36,116 nt of DNA from positions 1 through 36,116 of the forward strand of contig CAISEE010000056.1 of the NCBI GenBank assembly GCA_903884345.1. The letters run 5' to 3'. Position 1 is the stretch's first letter. The number at the start of each line of letters is the position of its first letter. Origin of the DNA: Candidatus Adlerbacteria bacterium (GTDB taxonomy: Bacteria; Patescibacteriota; Minisyncoccia; Phycocordibacterales; SBAW01). Position numbers and translations under genes: made by a program. Shown one piece after another: positions 1 to 6,276 of this stretch. The notes beneath the pieces were generated by a model. It was given only the letters and a program-made list of their open reading frames with translations, ran no database searches and was not told the origin of the DNA.

Positions 1-87
1 CGCGGGAATTGGAAGACCGTCGAACGCTACGTCGCAAACCAAGGAAAGACGACGTCGAGCACCACGCAACTCACACTGTGGCAGTGA
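1..87 (+). CDS. C-terminal end of a probable IS200-like/REP-associated tyrosine transposase (partial)
   Basis: The frame is open from base 1 and stops at TGA 85-87. The 28 visible residues include NWKTVERYV and NQGK and end in QLTLW-Q. To me this resembles the C-terminus of Y1-type (IS200-like or RAYT) transposases of CPR genomes, whose last segment often reads WKTVE-YV-NQGK and ends QL-LF. The catalytic HUH and Tyr motifs lie outside the window. A GC-rich hairpin follows at 105-127, as expected for a REP-associated element. A transposase start is also seen at the opposite end of the window (36066). Family assignment from so short a tail is uncertain. Confidence 0.45.
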   Translation, partial: RGNWKTVERYVANQGKTTSSTTQLTLWQ

Positions 88-104
88 GCCTGTGTTCCTT
101 TTAT

Positions 105-127
105 ACCCCGTCCGCTTGCGGCGGGGT
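105..127. repeat. REP-like hairpin after the transposase tail
   Basis: The outer arms ACCCCG (105-110) and CGGGGT (122-127) pair, and the inner arms CCGC (112-115) and GCGG (118-121) pair around a TT loop with one bulged T. The hairpin at 35998-36015 near the other transposase fragment has the same look (CCGC-type arms around a TT loop). It could also act as a terminator, since TTCTT follows. Confidence 0.5.
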
Positions 128-128
128 T

Positions 129-539
129 CTTGATTGGCGCAAAGCTCTTGCTTCAAGCGAATACGCAAAAGAAGTTTCTTCTTGGATTGAGGGTCCGCTT
201 GACGGAATATTGTTTGATGTCGAGCACAATAATTTTTGGTTTGATGAATGGGGTGCGAAGCCAGAAAGCTTTGAGAAGCAAACAGAGCTTGTAAAGGAAA
301 AATATAAAACGTATCCAGTATTGATTCCAATTTATTCTCACCGATACATTCCATCAGAACCAACTGACGCTGGTAACCCTATATTTTCTGTGCACCAGAC
401 AGATATTATTTATTATGGTAACAATTTAACAAATTACTTCCTCCACGAATTTCTTATTGATGCGCCAGAGCATTTTACTATTATGGAGAAGCCTAAGACG
501 ATTCGTTTTTGGACAAATATTGCAGAGTTAAATAATTAA
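129..539 (+). pseudogene. 5'-truncated SUKH (SMI1/KNR4-like) gene
   Basis: From LDWRKAL onward the protein matches the SMI1/KNR4 (SUKH) family as I know it: a GILFDVEHN-FW-EWG block, then a PIYSHRYIPSEP block, then GNPIFSVHQTDIIYYG and a short tail. SUKH proteins are often immunity proteins against toxins or nucleases. About 50 N-terminal residues of the usual fold are missing. The frame continues upstream only by reading through the hairpin at 105-127 and the transposase tail. The only in-frame ATG upstream (9) lies inside the transposase frame, so no plausible start is left. DNA is AT-rich compared with the rest of the window, which suggests transfer. No toxin partner is visible. I read it as a remnant cut by the transposon end. 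Confidence 0.6.
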
Positions 540-568
540 TTGTGCGCTCAAGACGCGTTAATTAATTC

Positions 569-919
569 ATGAAATTTTTTTACAGAGTGGGTGCAGATAG
601 TATCTGGTTAATACATTTTCTTGTTGTCGCTCTTGTATTGTTCGGGTGGCTTTTTCCGGTTTTATGGTACCCGTATATGGTTGTCCTAGCGGGGACGCTC
701 ATTTCGGAAATCATTTGGAATTACTGTATCTTAAGCAAATGGGAATTTGACTTGAGGAAGAAGGTAGATTCAAACACTTCCTATGATTTTACTTATGCCA
801 GTTATTATACCTACCGACTTACTCAAGGTCGATTGTCTCCACACTTTTTAGGTCGGGCAGGTCTCGTGTTTACAAGCCTATCTTTATTAATAAATCTTTA
901 CTTTAAATTTTGGTTTTAA
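569..919 (+). CDS. DUF2784-like small membrane protein
   Basis: 116 residues. Hydrophobic segments fall at about 12-32 and 36-55, followed by a charged loop (KWEFDLRKKVD) and a final hydrophobic stretch at about 96-116. The order LIHFLVV, then P-L-Y-Y, then a conserved W and C before a charged loop resembles the DUF2784 family, whose function is unknown. The ATG at 569 has no clear Shine-Dalgarno. The DNA is AT-rich like its two neighbours, so the three probably arrived together. The gene starts only 29 nt after the SUKH remnant. Family assignment is from memory of the pattern and is moderate at best. Confidence 0.5.
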   Translation: MKFFYRVGADSIWLIHFLVVALVLFGWLFPVLWYPYMVVLAGTLISEIIWNYCILSKWEFDLRKKVDSNTSYDFTYASYYTYRLTQGRLSPHFLGRAGLVFTSLSLLINLYFKFWF

Positions 920-991
920 TAACGCTCAAGTCGCGTCGTTTGGGTCGTGTAGAATATAGCTACAGCGCCTTGCAGAGCTTGGCCGACGACG

Positions 992-1012
992 ATTCGAGCA
1001 CGAGTCGGCCAG
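992..1012. repeat. Inverted repeat between AT-rich genes
   Basis: In the 122-nt gap after the DUF2784-like gene, TGGCCGAC (about 980-987) and GTCGGCCA (about 1004-1011) form an 8-bp stem with a loop of about 16 nt. No T-tract follows, so it is not a standard terminator. It may belong to a recombination site, as discussed in the findings. Confidence 0.3.
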
Positions 1013-1041
1013 CAAGTACATATTGGCGATAATAATTGGTC

Positions 1042-1317
1042 ATGAAAAGCAACGCTAATACACAAGCATTTGACGGAGATTTTGAAATAATTTTTAGCGA
1101 CTCTTTCCTTCATTATTCTTACCCAAATAAAATCAAGAAGAACAAGTTCCATATTATCGATGCCGATGTTTTCAATCGAGCAAATGAGAACTGCGCGCTC
1201 TCAAAAAATCATTTCGCGGAACTCGTCGAAAGTGGAGGTATTAAGGTCGACGACGGCGAATTCTTAAAAATCTTTTCGGTCGTTCGATCAATAATTTTAG
1301 CCAAAAACTTGAGGTAA
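1042..1317 (+). CDS. Hypothetical protein (AT-rich block)
   Basis: 91 residues when begun at ATG 1042 (MKSNANTQ). A TTG two codons upstream is possible but less likely. I do not recognise a family. The protein is soluble, with aromatic and acidic patches (DFEIIFSDSF, FHIIDADVF) and a basic C-terminus (AKNLR). It lies in the same orientation as the two preceding AT-rich genes and shares their base composition. A 207-nt gap follows before the convergent gene ending at 1525. I see nothing in that gap except the terminator at 1441-1474. Confidence 0.45.
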   Translation: MKSNANTQAFDGDFEIIFSDSFLHYSYPNKIKKNKFHIIDADVFNRANENCALSKNHFAELVESGGIKVDDGEFLKIFSVVRSIILAKNLR

Positions 1318-1440
1318 TGGGGAGACGTCCGATTTATAGCAGAAAGATGTGTTGTAATTTGAACATAGAAATTGCCAAAATATCGGGCTTATGCCAATTT
1401 CCTCGAGTACGGAGCTGACGCAGTCGGTTTGTAACAATAC

Positions 1441-1474
1441 AAAAAAAGAGACCCACCTTTGCGGGGCGGGTCTC
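1441..1474 (-). terminator. Rho-independent terminator
   Basis: Read on the minus strand, GAGACCCGCC and GGTGGGTCTC form a stem followed by seven Ts. It lies about 50 nt past the stop of the minus-strand gene at 1525-2055. Confidence 0.85.
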
Positions 1475-1524
1475 GAAGTGGGCGGGGCACGAATGAGCGT
1501 CATTGCCACCTCCTTGGGTTGGCG

Positions 1525-2055
1525 TCAGGCGTTCTCGAAGTAGCGCAGCTCGGGCTTGCCGAACTCGCGCAAGACGGCGTCGAGATACGACAGCGTCTTG
1601 TTGCCGGCGAACCGGCTCTGCGGGCCCGTGATCTCGGAGCGTTTCAGCTTGGCGATGTCGCCGAGCGTCGTCACTTCGAGTTCCCGGCAGACCCGCGGCA
1701 TGTCGCGCTGAGCGAACGAGATGAGGCCGCCGTAGTCGAAGGTCTCGAGGATCTCGCCGATCGGAGCATCGTCGCCCATTGCGATGAGCTGCTCCTTAGG
1801 CAGACGTTCCGACTTCGGACGACGCAGCGAGCTGCGTAAGGCCGACTGGGTCATGTCCCACACACGCCTCGGCTCGTTGGCGAAGACGATCCAGAAGATC
1901 TCGTCGTTGTCGCCGTCACGCGAGGTGTCGTCGAACGCACGGGCCTTCTCGATCACCTGATCGACGAAGAGGATGTTGTAGGGCTTGTCTTTTTCCTCGA
2001 TGACGATGGCCTGACGGGCAGGGCAGTTCGGCACTGGCGGGTAATCGACAAACAT
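1525..2055 (-). CDS. Hypothetical protein with an RNAP alpha-CTD-like C-terminal helical domain
   Basis: 176 residues. The start at 2055 is supported by a strong Shine-Dalgarno (AAGGGAGAA) about 6 nt upstream. I recognise no family for the first 110 residues. The last 50 (LEVTTLGDIAKLKRSEI through NKTLSYLDAVLREFG) have the spacing of the helix-hairpin-helix C-terminal domain of RNA polymerase alpha (ELGI-TVGDLA-L-K-EL, then K-L-EI-E-L-ELG). That suggests DNA or protein contact, but it is inference. The gene lies downstream of a secreted-protein gene on the same strand (gap 113 nt, with a hairpin at 2131-2152) and ends before its own terminator. Confidence 0.6.
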   Translation of the reverse strand: MFVDYPPVPNCPARQAIVIEEKDKPYNILFVDQVIEKARAFDDTSRDGDNDEIFWIVFANEPRRVWDMTQSALRSSLRRPKSERLPKEQLIAMGDDAPIGEILETFDYGGLISFAQRDMPRVCRELEVTTLGDIAKLKRSEITGPQSRFAGNKTLSYLDAVLREFGKPELRYFENA

Positions 2056-2130
2056 GGCTATTCTCCCTTGCTGATGTGAATGTGCAGTTTGCTCTCAGAG
2101 ACAGCAACCGAAGTTGTGGTCTCAGTAGAG

Positions 2131-2152
2131 GGGAGCATTTAGCCGTGCTCCC
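2131..2152. terminator. Intercistronic hairpin
   Basis: GGGAGCA and TGCTCCC form a perfect 7-bp stem with an 8-nt loop between the two minus-strand genes. No T-tract follows on the minus strand, so it is more likely an attenuator or mRNA-stability element than a full terminator. Confidence 0.45.
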
Positions 2153-2168
2153 AAATCGGCCGGCGGTG

Positions 2169-2651
2169 TTAGCGCCACTGCGTCTTCACTGCTTCGGCCG
2201 TCAGATCATCGTTCTTGAACAGTTTGACGTTCTTCAGGATGGCCGCCGCCAGCATGTCGTTCTGGGACGGATGGCCGATGAAGCCATCGTCCGGGAAGAC
2301 ATCGTCGGCGCGACGCTCGGTGTAATACGGGTTCGTGCCGCCACTGGCCGGGAAGAGCCCCTTACCGTTGACGGTCAGAAACATAGACACCGTGATGCGC
2401 GTGTTGTAGTCGCAGGTCAGCTTGATGGCCTTGAGAGCCGTGCACACCTTCCTGAGACCCGGCGTGTTGACGGGCTTCCAGTAGGGGTTGGTTGCCCCGA
2501 GGAAGTCCTTCTCGGCCGCAATCGCGGCACGCAGCGTGGTCGGAACCGGCCCTTCGAAGCCCTTCTCGTACCAGACCTTGCGGTCGGCAGCGGAAGCGCC
2601 AGCGATGGTGGCCAGAAGTAGTGAAGTGACAAGGAACATGCGAGCGAACAT
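2169..2651 (-). CDS. Secreted hypothetical protein
   Basis: 160 residues from ATG 2651, chosen because AAGGGGG lies just upstream and because MFARMFLVTSLLLATIAGASA is a clean signal peptide with an AxA cleavage site. A longer frame to 2693 overlaps the promoter. The mature part has two Cys (in RKVCTAL and KLTCDYN) about 15 residues apart that may form a disulfide, and an aromatic, proline-rich middle. I know no family for it. Transcription should start from the consensus promoter at 2692-2721. It probably shares a transcript with the gene at 1525-2055. Confidence 0.6.
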   Translation of the reverse strand: MFARMFLVTSLLLATIAGASAADRKVWYEKGFEGPVPTTLRAAIAAEKDFLGATNPYWKPVNTPGLRKVCTALKAIKLTCDYNTRITVSMFLTVNGKGLFPASGGTNPYYTERRADDVFPDDGFIGHPSQNDMLAAAILKNVKLFKNDDLTAEAVKTQWR

Positions 2652-2691
2652 GGGGAACCCCCTTGGTTGAACCCGGTTGAAACTACATTTC

Positions 2692-2721
2692 ATTATACAC
2701 CTTACAACACGCCCTTGTCAA
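2692..2721 (-). promoter_or_regulatory. Sigma70-type promoter for the secreted hypothetical gene
   Basis: On the minus strand, TTGACA (2721-2716) and TATAAT (2697-2692) are both perfect consensus with an 18-nt spacer and GTG just before the -10. The leader is about 34 nt and carries a Shine-Dalgarno sequence. Confidence 0.85.
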
Positions 2722-2799
2722 GTAGTCAAGGTGGCCTAAAATAAGGACTTCTTTGCCATCGCAACAGCGGCGCTTTAGAGCTACAATCAAGACGATTTT

Positions 2800-3078
2800 A
2801 TGCCCCCGCAAACCATCAACTACGAGATTGACTTCCTTCCGGTTGGCACCGGTGAAAAGAGCGGCGATGCCATCGCGTTGCGTATCTGGAATAACCTCAA
2901 CCAGCAGGTGTTTGTTATCGACGGGGGCACAAAGGATGCAGGCAAGATGCTCGTACAACACATCCCGGCGTTCTGTGGCACAAGAGCAGTAGACGCTGTC
3001 ATCTCTACGCACCCCGACGGTGACCACGCTTCCGGAATCGGGGTCAGACCCCCAACATTTGTAAAATCTGTGGTGTAA
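2800..3078 (+). pseudogene. Truncated metallo-beta-lactamase-fold hydrolase (ComEC/MBL type)
   Basis: The first 80 residues are a good N-terminus of a metallo-beta-lactamase-fold protein: YEIDFLPVGTGEKSGDA, then VFVIDGGTKDAGK, then the metal-binding STHPDGDHASG (HxDxDH). Right after the motif, the frame enters the 47-bp repeat at 3033-3079 and stops after about 14 repeat-encoded residues. The rest of the fold, including the remaining metal ligands, is absent, so the product cannot be a working enzyme. A TACAAT box at 2782-2787 precedes the ATG by 12 nt. A short peptide could still be made. Confidence 0.75.
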
Positions 3079-3079
3079 T
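3033..3079. repeat. 47-bp dispersed repeat, copy 1
   Basis: The element starts CGGAATCGGGGTCAGACCCC and continues through TTTGTAAAATCTGTGG to GTAAT. Copy 2 at 3591-3637 matches at 45 of 47 positions in the same orientation. Its core GGGGTCAGACCCC is a palindrome. This copy interrupts the metallo-beta-lactamase gene. Confidence 0.9.
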
Positions 3080-3119
3080 ATTGTGTAGCCCGTGGCGGCG
3101 GAGAATCCGAATCCCATAT

Positions 3120-3152
3120 AAAAAAGCGCTAGCATTTCGCTAACGCTTTTTT
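3120..3152. terminator. Bidirectional terminator
   Basis: AAAAAAGCG and CGCTTTTTT flank an inner TAGC/GCTA stem, giving a hairpin with a T-tract on both strands. It ends the minus-strand gene at 3187-3540. Confidence 0.85.
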
Positions 3153-3186
3153 GCGATTGGGTCTCGATTACTGTGCAGGTTTACGG

Positions 3187-3540
3187 TTATTCGCACTTCT
3201 TCCACGTTTTCGTTGTTTCGTTAAATTCAGCCACAGAGGTTCCGCTAACTGGCATGCCGTTCTCCAAGTAGGTGACGTTTATATTCGTGTGGTTTCTCAC
3301 GCTGCCATCCGGCCGTGTGCCTTTTCGTTGGTAGATATATTCGGTCGTATCACCCGGCACAGCGTCCTTCTTCTCGACTTCCAAAAGGTACAGCCCGTCC
3401 TCATCTCGCAGCTCGCGCTTTATGGTCGCGCGTTCGCAGTCTTTATCGATTTCGAAGAGAAAAGCCAGCACCTCCTGTTTGGTAGGGAATTGCTCGATGC
3501 TCTTTTCCTGTCGGCTGCTGCCGGGATTTTCCATGGACAT
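3187..3540 (-). CDS. Hypothetical protein, possibly an N-terminally truncated lipoprotein
   Basis: 117 residues from ATG 3540 (MSMENPG). The frame is open upstream through GIYSGITVAVAYSGC, which looks like the end of a signal sequence with a lipobox-like Cys, and then runs directly into repeat copy 2 at 3591-3637. It may therefore be a lipoprotein whose signal peptide was cut by the repeat, or a cytosolic protein starting at 3540. Downstream are charged helices (QEVLAFLFEIDKDCERATIKREL), a beta-rich segment (TEYIYQRKGTRPDGS) and a C-terminal WKKCE. I recognise no family. A solid terminator follows at 3120-3152. Confidence 0.5.
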   Translation of the reverse strand: MSMENPGSSRQEKSIEQFPTKQEVLAFLFEIDKDCERATIKRELRDEDGLYLLEVEKKDAVPGDTTEYIYQRKGTRPDGSVRNHTNINVTYLENGMPVSGTSVAEFNETTKTWKKCE

Positions 3541-3590
3541 ACAGCCAGAGTATGCCACAGCAACCGTGATACCACTATAAATGCCTACTG

Positions 3591-3637
3591 CGGAATCGGG
3601 GTCAGACCCCCAACTTTTGTAAAATCTGTGGCGTAAT
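3591..3637. repeat. 47-bp dispersed repeat, copy 2
   Basis: Same orientation as copy 1 at 3033-3079, with two substitutions (A to T after CCCCCAAC, and T to C before GTAAT). The two are 511 bp apart. Left and right flanks of the two copies differ, so each looks like an independent insertion and not a duplicated segment. Confidence 0.9.
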
Positions 3638-3664
3638 CTTCCTAGGCGACCCCATAAACGACAT

Positions 3665-3683
3665 GCGGAGGACTGTCCTCCGC
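3665..3683. repeat. Short palindrome, GGAGG-N5-CCTCC family
   Basis: Arms GCGGAGG and CCTCCGC surround the 5-nt centre ACTGT. The preceding CGACAT is shared with the copy at 4691-4709. No T-tract follows. Confidence 0.8.
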
Positions 3684-3744
3684 TATGATACACTTAATTC
3701 GCTCGGCTGAGAGTGTGTTTTATTCTTAAGTAGTGATCATATAT

Positions 3745-4212
3745 ATGAATAGTGAAGGCATGGGCTCTGGCTCGCAATTTAATCGTCACACGAATACCCT
3801 CGAAAGTCGGCCGCCAGAGAACTTCGAAGAAATAAAAAGTCAACTCTCGGCATACTTACAAGAAGTATTGGACGACTATAATGAGAAAAACGAAAGCCAT
3901 TACGCCTTTTTGAGAGATTCGTGGGACACTACTAAAGCAGTTGAAGGTCAAGAATTTACGGTTCCAAACATGCCTGCTAATGACGCAGTATGTTTGGCGC
4001 TATTCGCAATGAATGCTGTTTTAGGATTGATTGAAGACGGTAAAAAAGACAAAATCAAAGCCGTAAATTTCAAACATTTGGTCGCAAAGAACGCGCCGAG
4101 TGGTATGCTCGATCGGGTTTTTACAATACTACAGGTCACTGGCGTGTTTAATGAAGGTGAAATCGAAACATTTCGCAGTGAGATTGAGTTAACATACAAG
4201 GTAACTAAATAG
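3745..4212 (+). CDS. Hypothetical protein, AT-rich
   Basis: 155 residues from ATG 3745 (MNSEGMGSGSQ); an in-frame GTG at 3733 is the alternative. Neither start has a Shine-Dalgarno sequence. The product looks soluble and mostly helical: an N-terminal region with a predicted amphipathic helix (NFEEIKSQLSAYLQEVLDDYNEKNE), a hydrophobic helix near DAVCLALFAMNAVLGLIEDGKKDK, and a charged C-terminus. I know no family. Base composition is AT-rich compared with the following genes. A hairpin lies 22 nt after the stop. Confidence 0.5.
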   Translation: MNSEGMGSGSQFNRHTNTLESRPPENFEEIKSQLSAYLQEVLDDYNEKNESHYAFLRDSWDTTKAVEGQEFTVPNMPANDAVCLALFAMNAVLGLIEDGKKDKIKAVNFKHLVAKNAPSGMLDRVFTILQVTGVFNEGEIETFRSEIELTYKVTK

Positions 4213-4234
4213 CCATTGCTGATAGTGTTGTGAC

Positions 4235-4253
4235 CCGCAGGTTTAACCTGCGG
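4235..4253 (+). terminator. Hairpin after the hypothetical gene
   Basis: CCGCAGGTT and AACCTGCGG form a perfect 9-bp inverted repeat with a single T between them. There is no T-tract, so termination would need help. Confidence 0.5.
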
Positions 4254-4279
4254 TAGAGAAGTTGTGCGCTGGCCGTAAG

Positions 4280-4305
4280 AAAAACCTCCGGCACTGGGCC
4301 GGAGG
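4280..4305 (-). terminator. Rho-independent terminator
   Basis: On the minus strand, CCTCCGGC and GCCGGAGG form a stem followed by TTTTT, about 27 nt past the stop of the gene at 4332-4574. Confidence 0.85.
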
Positions 4306-4331
4306 AGTACCTGCGAAAACAATCGGAAGAG

Positions 4332-4574
4332 TCAGGGCAGGCTGATGATTTGATCGTTGAGCCACGCGTTCTCGACCTCGGGCAAGGCTTCGAAATTGGC
4401 GACCATAGCTTCGTCGTCGCCTGGTTTGACGACAACGACATTGACCGTGCTTGAGCCATCAAACCCGACTTGCAACCTGCAAGTTTGTGCGGTAACAAGT
4501 TCACGTATCCGTTCGGCGGTAGTGCCTTGTCGAAATACGACAATAATAGCCCCGCGCCAAATTTCGGTCGACAT
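4332..4574 (-). CDS. Small hypothetical protein
   Basis: 80 residues. ATG 4574 is preceded by a strong Shine-Dalgarno (GGAGGG, 7 nt away). The sequence alternates beta and helix: GAIIVVFRQG, TTAERIRELV, TVNVVVVKPGDDEAMVANFEALPEVENAWLN. That beta-alpha-beta-beta-alpha-beta order with a final LPEVENAWLN resembles the ferredoxin-like fold of subtilisin propeptides and I9-type inhibitors (whose end reads LP-V--VE-D). The resemblance is only topological, so I leave the function open. It is monocistronic, with its own terminator. Confidence 0.6.
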   Translation of the reverse strand: MSTEIWRGAIIVVFRQGTTAERIRELVTAQTCRLQVGFDGSSTVNVVVVKPGDDEAMVANFEALPEVENAWLNDQIISLP

Positions 4575-4690
4575 TAGTTACCCTCCTATCACACCTGACT
4601 CGACGGTAACATAAAAGCGTTATCCTGTATAGAAAAACCTCCGGAAACGGGGCCGGGCCCCAGAAAGGGTGATGTACTAGTAAGCGACAT

Positions 4691-4709
4691 GCGGAGGTCG
4701 GTCCTCCGC
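4691..4709. repeat. Short palindrome, GGAGG-N5-CCTCC family
   Basis: Arms GCGGAGG and CCTCCGC flank the centre TCGGT; T and A extend the stem by one pair. The flank CGACAT is shared with the copy at 3665-3683. A decayed-looking stem (AAAAACCTCCGG with GGGCCGG, about 4632-4660) lies just before it. I see no gene between 4575 and 4755. Confidence 0.8.
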
Positions 4710-4755
4710 AGGATGGTTAGGGGTTTGATTACCTAGATAAATAAACGTTACACGT

Positions 4756-5178
4756 ATGACAATGACGTACATCGCGATACTGGTTGCGACGCTCGCGCAG
4801 TTTTTTATCGGGGCGGTGTGGTACATGCCGGTGTTTGGGAAGCTCTGGGGCACGATTCATGGCTTTGATGCGGTGAGTCCCGACATGCAAAAGGAGATGC
4901 AAAAGAAGATGCCGCCCTTGCTTGGGGTGCAGTTTGTGGCGACGATTGTGACGACAGTGGTGCTCGCGATTTTCATCGCCAACCTGCCGACCAACTGGAA
5001 CGTCTACGCGCTCGCGGGATTCTTTTGGATTGGCTTTGTCGTCCCGACGCAAATCAGCGCGGTTTTATTTGGTGGCACCAAGCCCGAGTGGGTGGTGACG
5101 AAGTCGCTCATCATGGCGGGCGGCTCGATACTCTGCCTTGAAGCCGCGGCGGTGATTCTTAAGGTGATGCTGGTATAA
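4756..5178 (+). CDS. DUF1761 family membrane protein
   Basis: 140 residues with four predicted membrane segments, at about 3-24, 56-78, 83-105 and 115-138. The signature AQFFIGAVWYMPVFGKLW near the N-terminus, the WIGFVVPTQISAVLFGG segment and the final long hydrophobic helix match the DUF1761 family as I know it. Function is unknown. It sits in the cytoplasmic membrane. The start could be ATG 4756 or ATG 4762. Its stop codon overlaps the -10 box of the next gene. Confidence 0.7.
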   Translation: MTMTYIAILVATLAQFFIGAVWYMPVFGKLWGTIHGFDAVSPDMQKEMQKKMPPLLGVQFVATIVTTVVLAIFIANLPTNWNVYALAGFFWIGFVVPTQISAVLFGGTKPEWVVTKSLIMAGGSILCLEAAAVILKVMLV

Positions 5179-5179
5179 T
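5174..5179 (+). promoter_or_regulatory. -10 box for a leaderless transcript
   Basis: TATAAT ends 8 nt before ATG 5188, so transcription should begin at or within a base or two of the start codon. The box overlaps the TAA stop of the upstream gene. Confidence 0.7.
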
Positions 5180-5187
5180 TGTCGTAT

Positions 5188-5595
5188 ATGCGCACAGATT
5201 CAGAACCCAAACTGCCGGCCGATGTACGGGCGGCACTGGTGGGCGACCCCAAGGCCAAGGCACTGTGGGATACTCTTACGCCGATCGGGCGGCGGGATTT
5301 TATGCTGTGGATTGATTCGGCAAAACAGGCCGAGACGCGCAAGCGACGCATCGACAGCTTGGCGAGTCGGCTGAAGTCGGGCAAGCGCCGACCCTGCTGC
5401 TTTGCGGTGGTGCCGATGCATGTGTATACCGCGCTCAAAGAAAATCCCAAGGCACAGGCGGTATGGAAGGGGCTCTCGCCCGACGAGAAGCGAGACGTCG
5501 TCGATTGGGTCGACAAAGTTAAAGACGTCGAGGCACGCGCAGCGCGGATTGCGGAGGTGTGCGCCAAGTTGGCAGCCGGCGCGCGACGTTTTTAA
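5188..5595 (+). CDS. Tandem YdeI/OmdA-domain protein
   Basis: 135 residues from ATG 5188. It contains two copies of one module: about 8-63 (PADVRAALVGDPKAKALWDTL, then RRDFMLWIDSAKQAETRKRRI) and about 75-134 (PMHVYTALKENPKAQAVWKGL, then KRDVVDWVDKVKDVEARAARI). Each fits the YdeI/OmpD-associated (OmdA) family: a L---P-A---W--L segment followed by a W-----K--ET---RI helix. The family is linked to bacteriocin or peptide protection in some bacteria, but its biochemistry is poorly known. The copies have diverged, so the duplication is old. Only two bases separate its stop from the next start. Confidence 0.75.
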   Translation: MRTDSEPKLPADVRAALVGDPKAKALWDTLTPIGRRDFMLWIDSAKQAETRKRRIDSLASRLKSGKRRPCCFAVVPMHVYTALKENPKAQAVWKGLSPDEKRDVVDWVDKVKDVEARAARIAEVCAKLAAGARRF

Positions 5596-5597
5596 AC

Positions 5598-6056
5598 ATG
5601 AGAAAGAATGTCACGAACTCTGGCGCGCTCGAGGCGCTTTTCAAGCCCGAGCTCACGCCCAAAGAGATGCTCGAGCTGGGGGTGTTCGGCGGGCTCTACT
5701 TTTCAGACAAGCCCAAAGAATTTCCGCGCGCGTGGTTTGCGCATGCGAAGTTGTCGCCCGATAAAAAGCGACATGCGGAGTTGAACTACTTTAAGGTCAA
5801 CGCCTCGCAGCCACTGCGGGTTTGGCAGGCCAAGGGATGGATTCACCCACAAGATCCGCGGGGATGGTTTCAGTGGTACTGCCGCTACTACTTGGGGCGG
5901 CGCACCGACGACGATGCCCGGCAGATCAACCGCTGGCTCGCGATGCGTCGCCACATTTCGCAAATCAAAAACAACTGCCGCGCAGGCGACATCTTCTGCC
6001 GCCCTCGCCAACGCCAAGCGCTCCTTCACTGGGCCTACGACTCGCGGGTGATGTAA
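5598..6056 (+). CDS. Conserved hypothetical protein (WFQWYCRYYLGRR family)
   Basis: 152 residues from ATG 5598, directly after the preceding stop; the pair is probably one operon. I recall the motif GWFQWYCRYYLGRR followed by a D-DA-QI-RW helix, H--QI--NC-AGD--CRPRQRQALL-WAYD from uncharacterised proteins in bacteria and some eukaryotes, without a known function. Many Trp, Tyr and Arg residues and three conserved Cys (in WYCRYY, NNCRAG and IFCRPR) suggest a compact nucleic-acid- or metal-binding fold, which is inference. A terminator follows at 6135-6167. Confidence 0.65.
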   Translation: MRKNVTNSGALEALFKPELTPKEMLELGVFGGLYFSDKPKEFPRAWFAHAKLSPDKKRHAELNYFKVNASQPLRVWQAKGWIHPQDPRGWFQWYCRYYLGRRTDDDARQINRWLAMRRHISQIKNNCRAGDIFCRPRQRQALLHWAYDSRVM

Positions 6057-6134
6057 GAGTGCTACGTCCTGATCCAAAACGTCGTGTTGGGTAAGGGCCC
6101 GACCCTGTAATGCAAAGCCGCTTCCAAACCGTGC

Positions 6135-6167
6135 AGCCGCCCTCCTTCGTGGGGGCGGCTCTTTTTA
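6135..6167 (+). terminator. Rho-independent terminator
   Basis: AGCCGCC and GGCGGCT form the stem, followed by CTTTTTATT. It ends the 4756-6056 gene group and isolates phaC. Confidence 0.9.
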
Positions 6168-6187
6168 TTGATTGAAAAGCAGACAGG

Positions 6188-6215
6188 TTGCATTTTTCGT
6201 GGTTTGAACTATGCT
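6188..6215 (+). promoter_or_regulatory. Promoter of the PHA-synthase-like gene
   Basis: TTGCAT (6188-6193) and TATGCT (6210-6215) with a 16-nt spacer. The predicted leader is about 55 nt. Confidence 0.6.
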
Positions 6216-6229
6216 GCCGCTGGACCAAC

Positions 6230-6248
6230 CCGGCGCCTCCCACGCCGG
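6230..6248 (+). promoter_or_regulatory. 5' UTR hairpin of the PHA-synthase-like gene
   Basis: CCGGCG and CGCCGG form a 6-bp GC stem with a 7-nt loop, between the predicted transcription start and the Shine-Dalgarno sequence (GAGAAGGGAAG, about 6260-6270). Confidence 0.5.
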
Positions 6249-6276
6249 AGATCCTTGAAGAGAAGGGAAGAATTCG

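Noticed and set aside
9-128. ATG at base 9 as the start of the SUKH gene
   Set aside because: The first 40 codons overlap a transposase tail in another frame and then a hairpin, and do not resemble a SUKH N-terminus.
3033-3637. Two direct repeats as a possible CRISPR or composite transposon
   Set aside because: There are only two copies 511 bp apart with a gene between them, no regular spacers, and no transposase inside.
5768-5780. GCGACATGCGGAG, which matches the flank and first arm of the palindrome copies at 3665 and 4691
   Set aside because: There is no second arm. It encodes KRHAE in a conserved gene, so it is probably chance.
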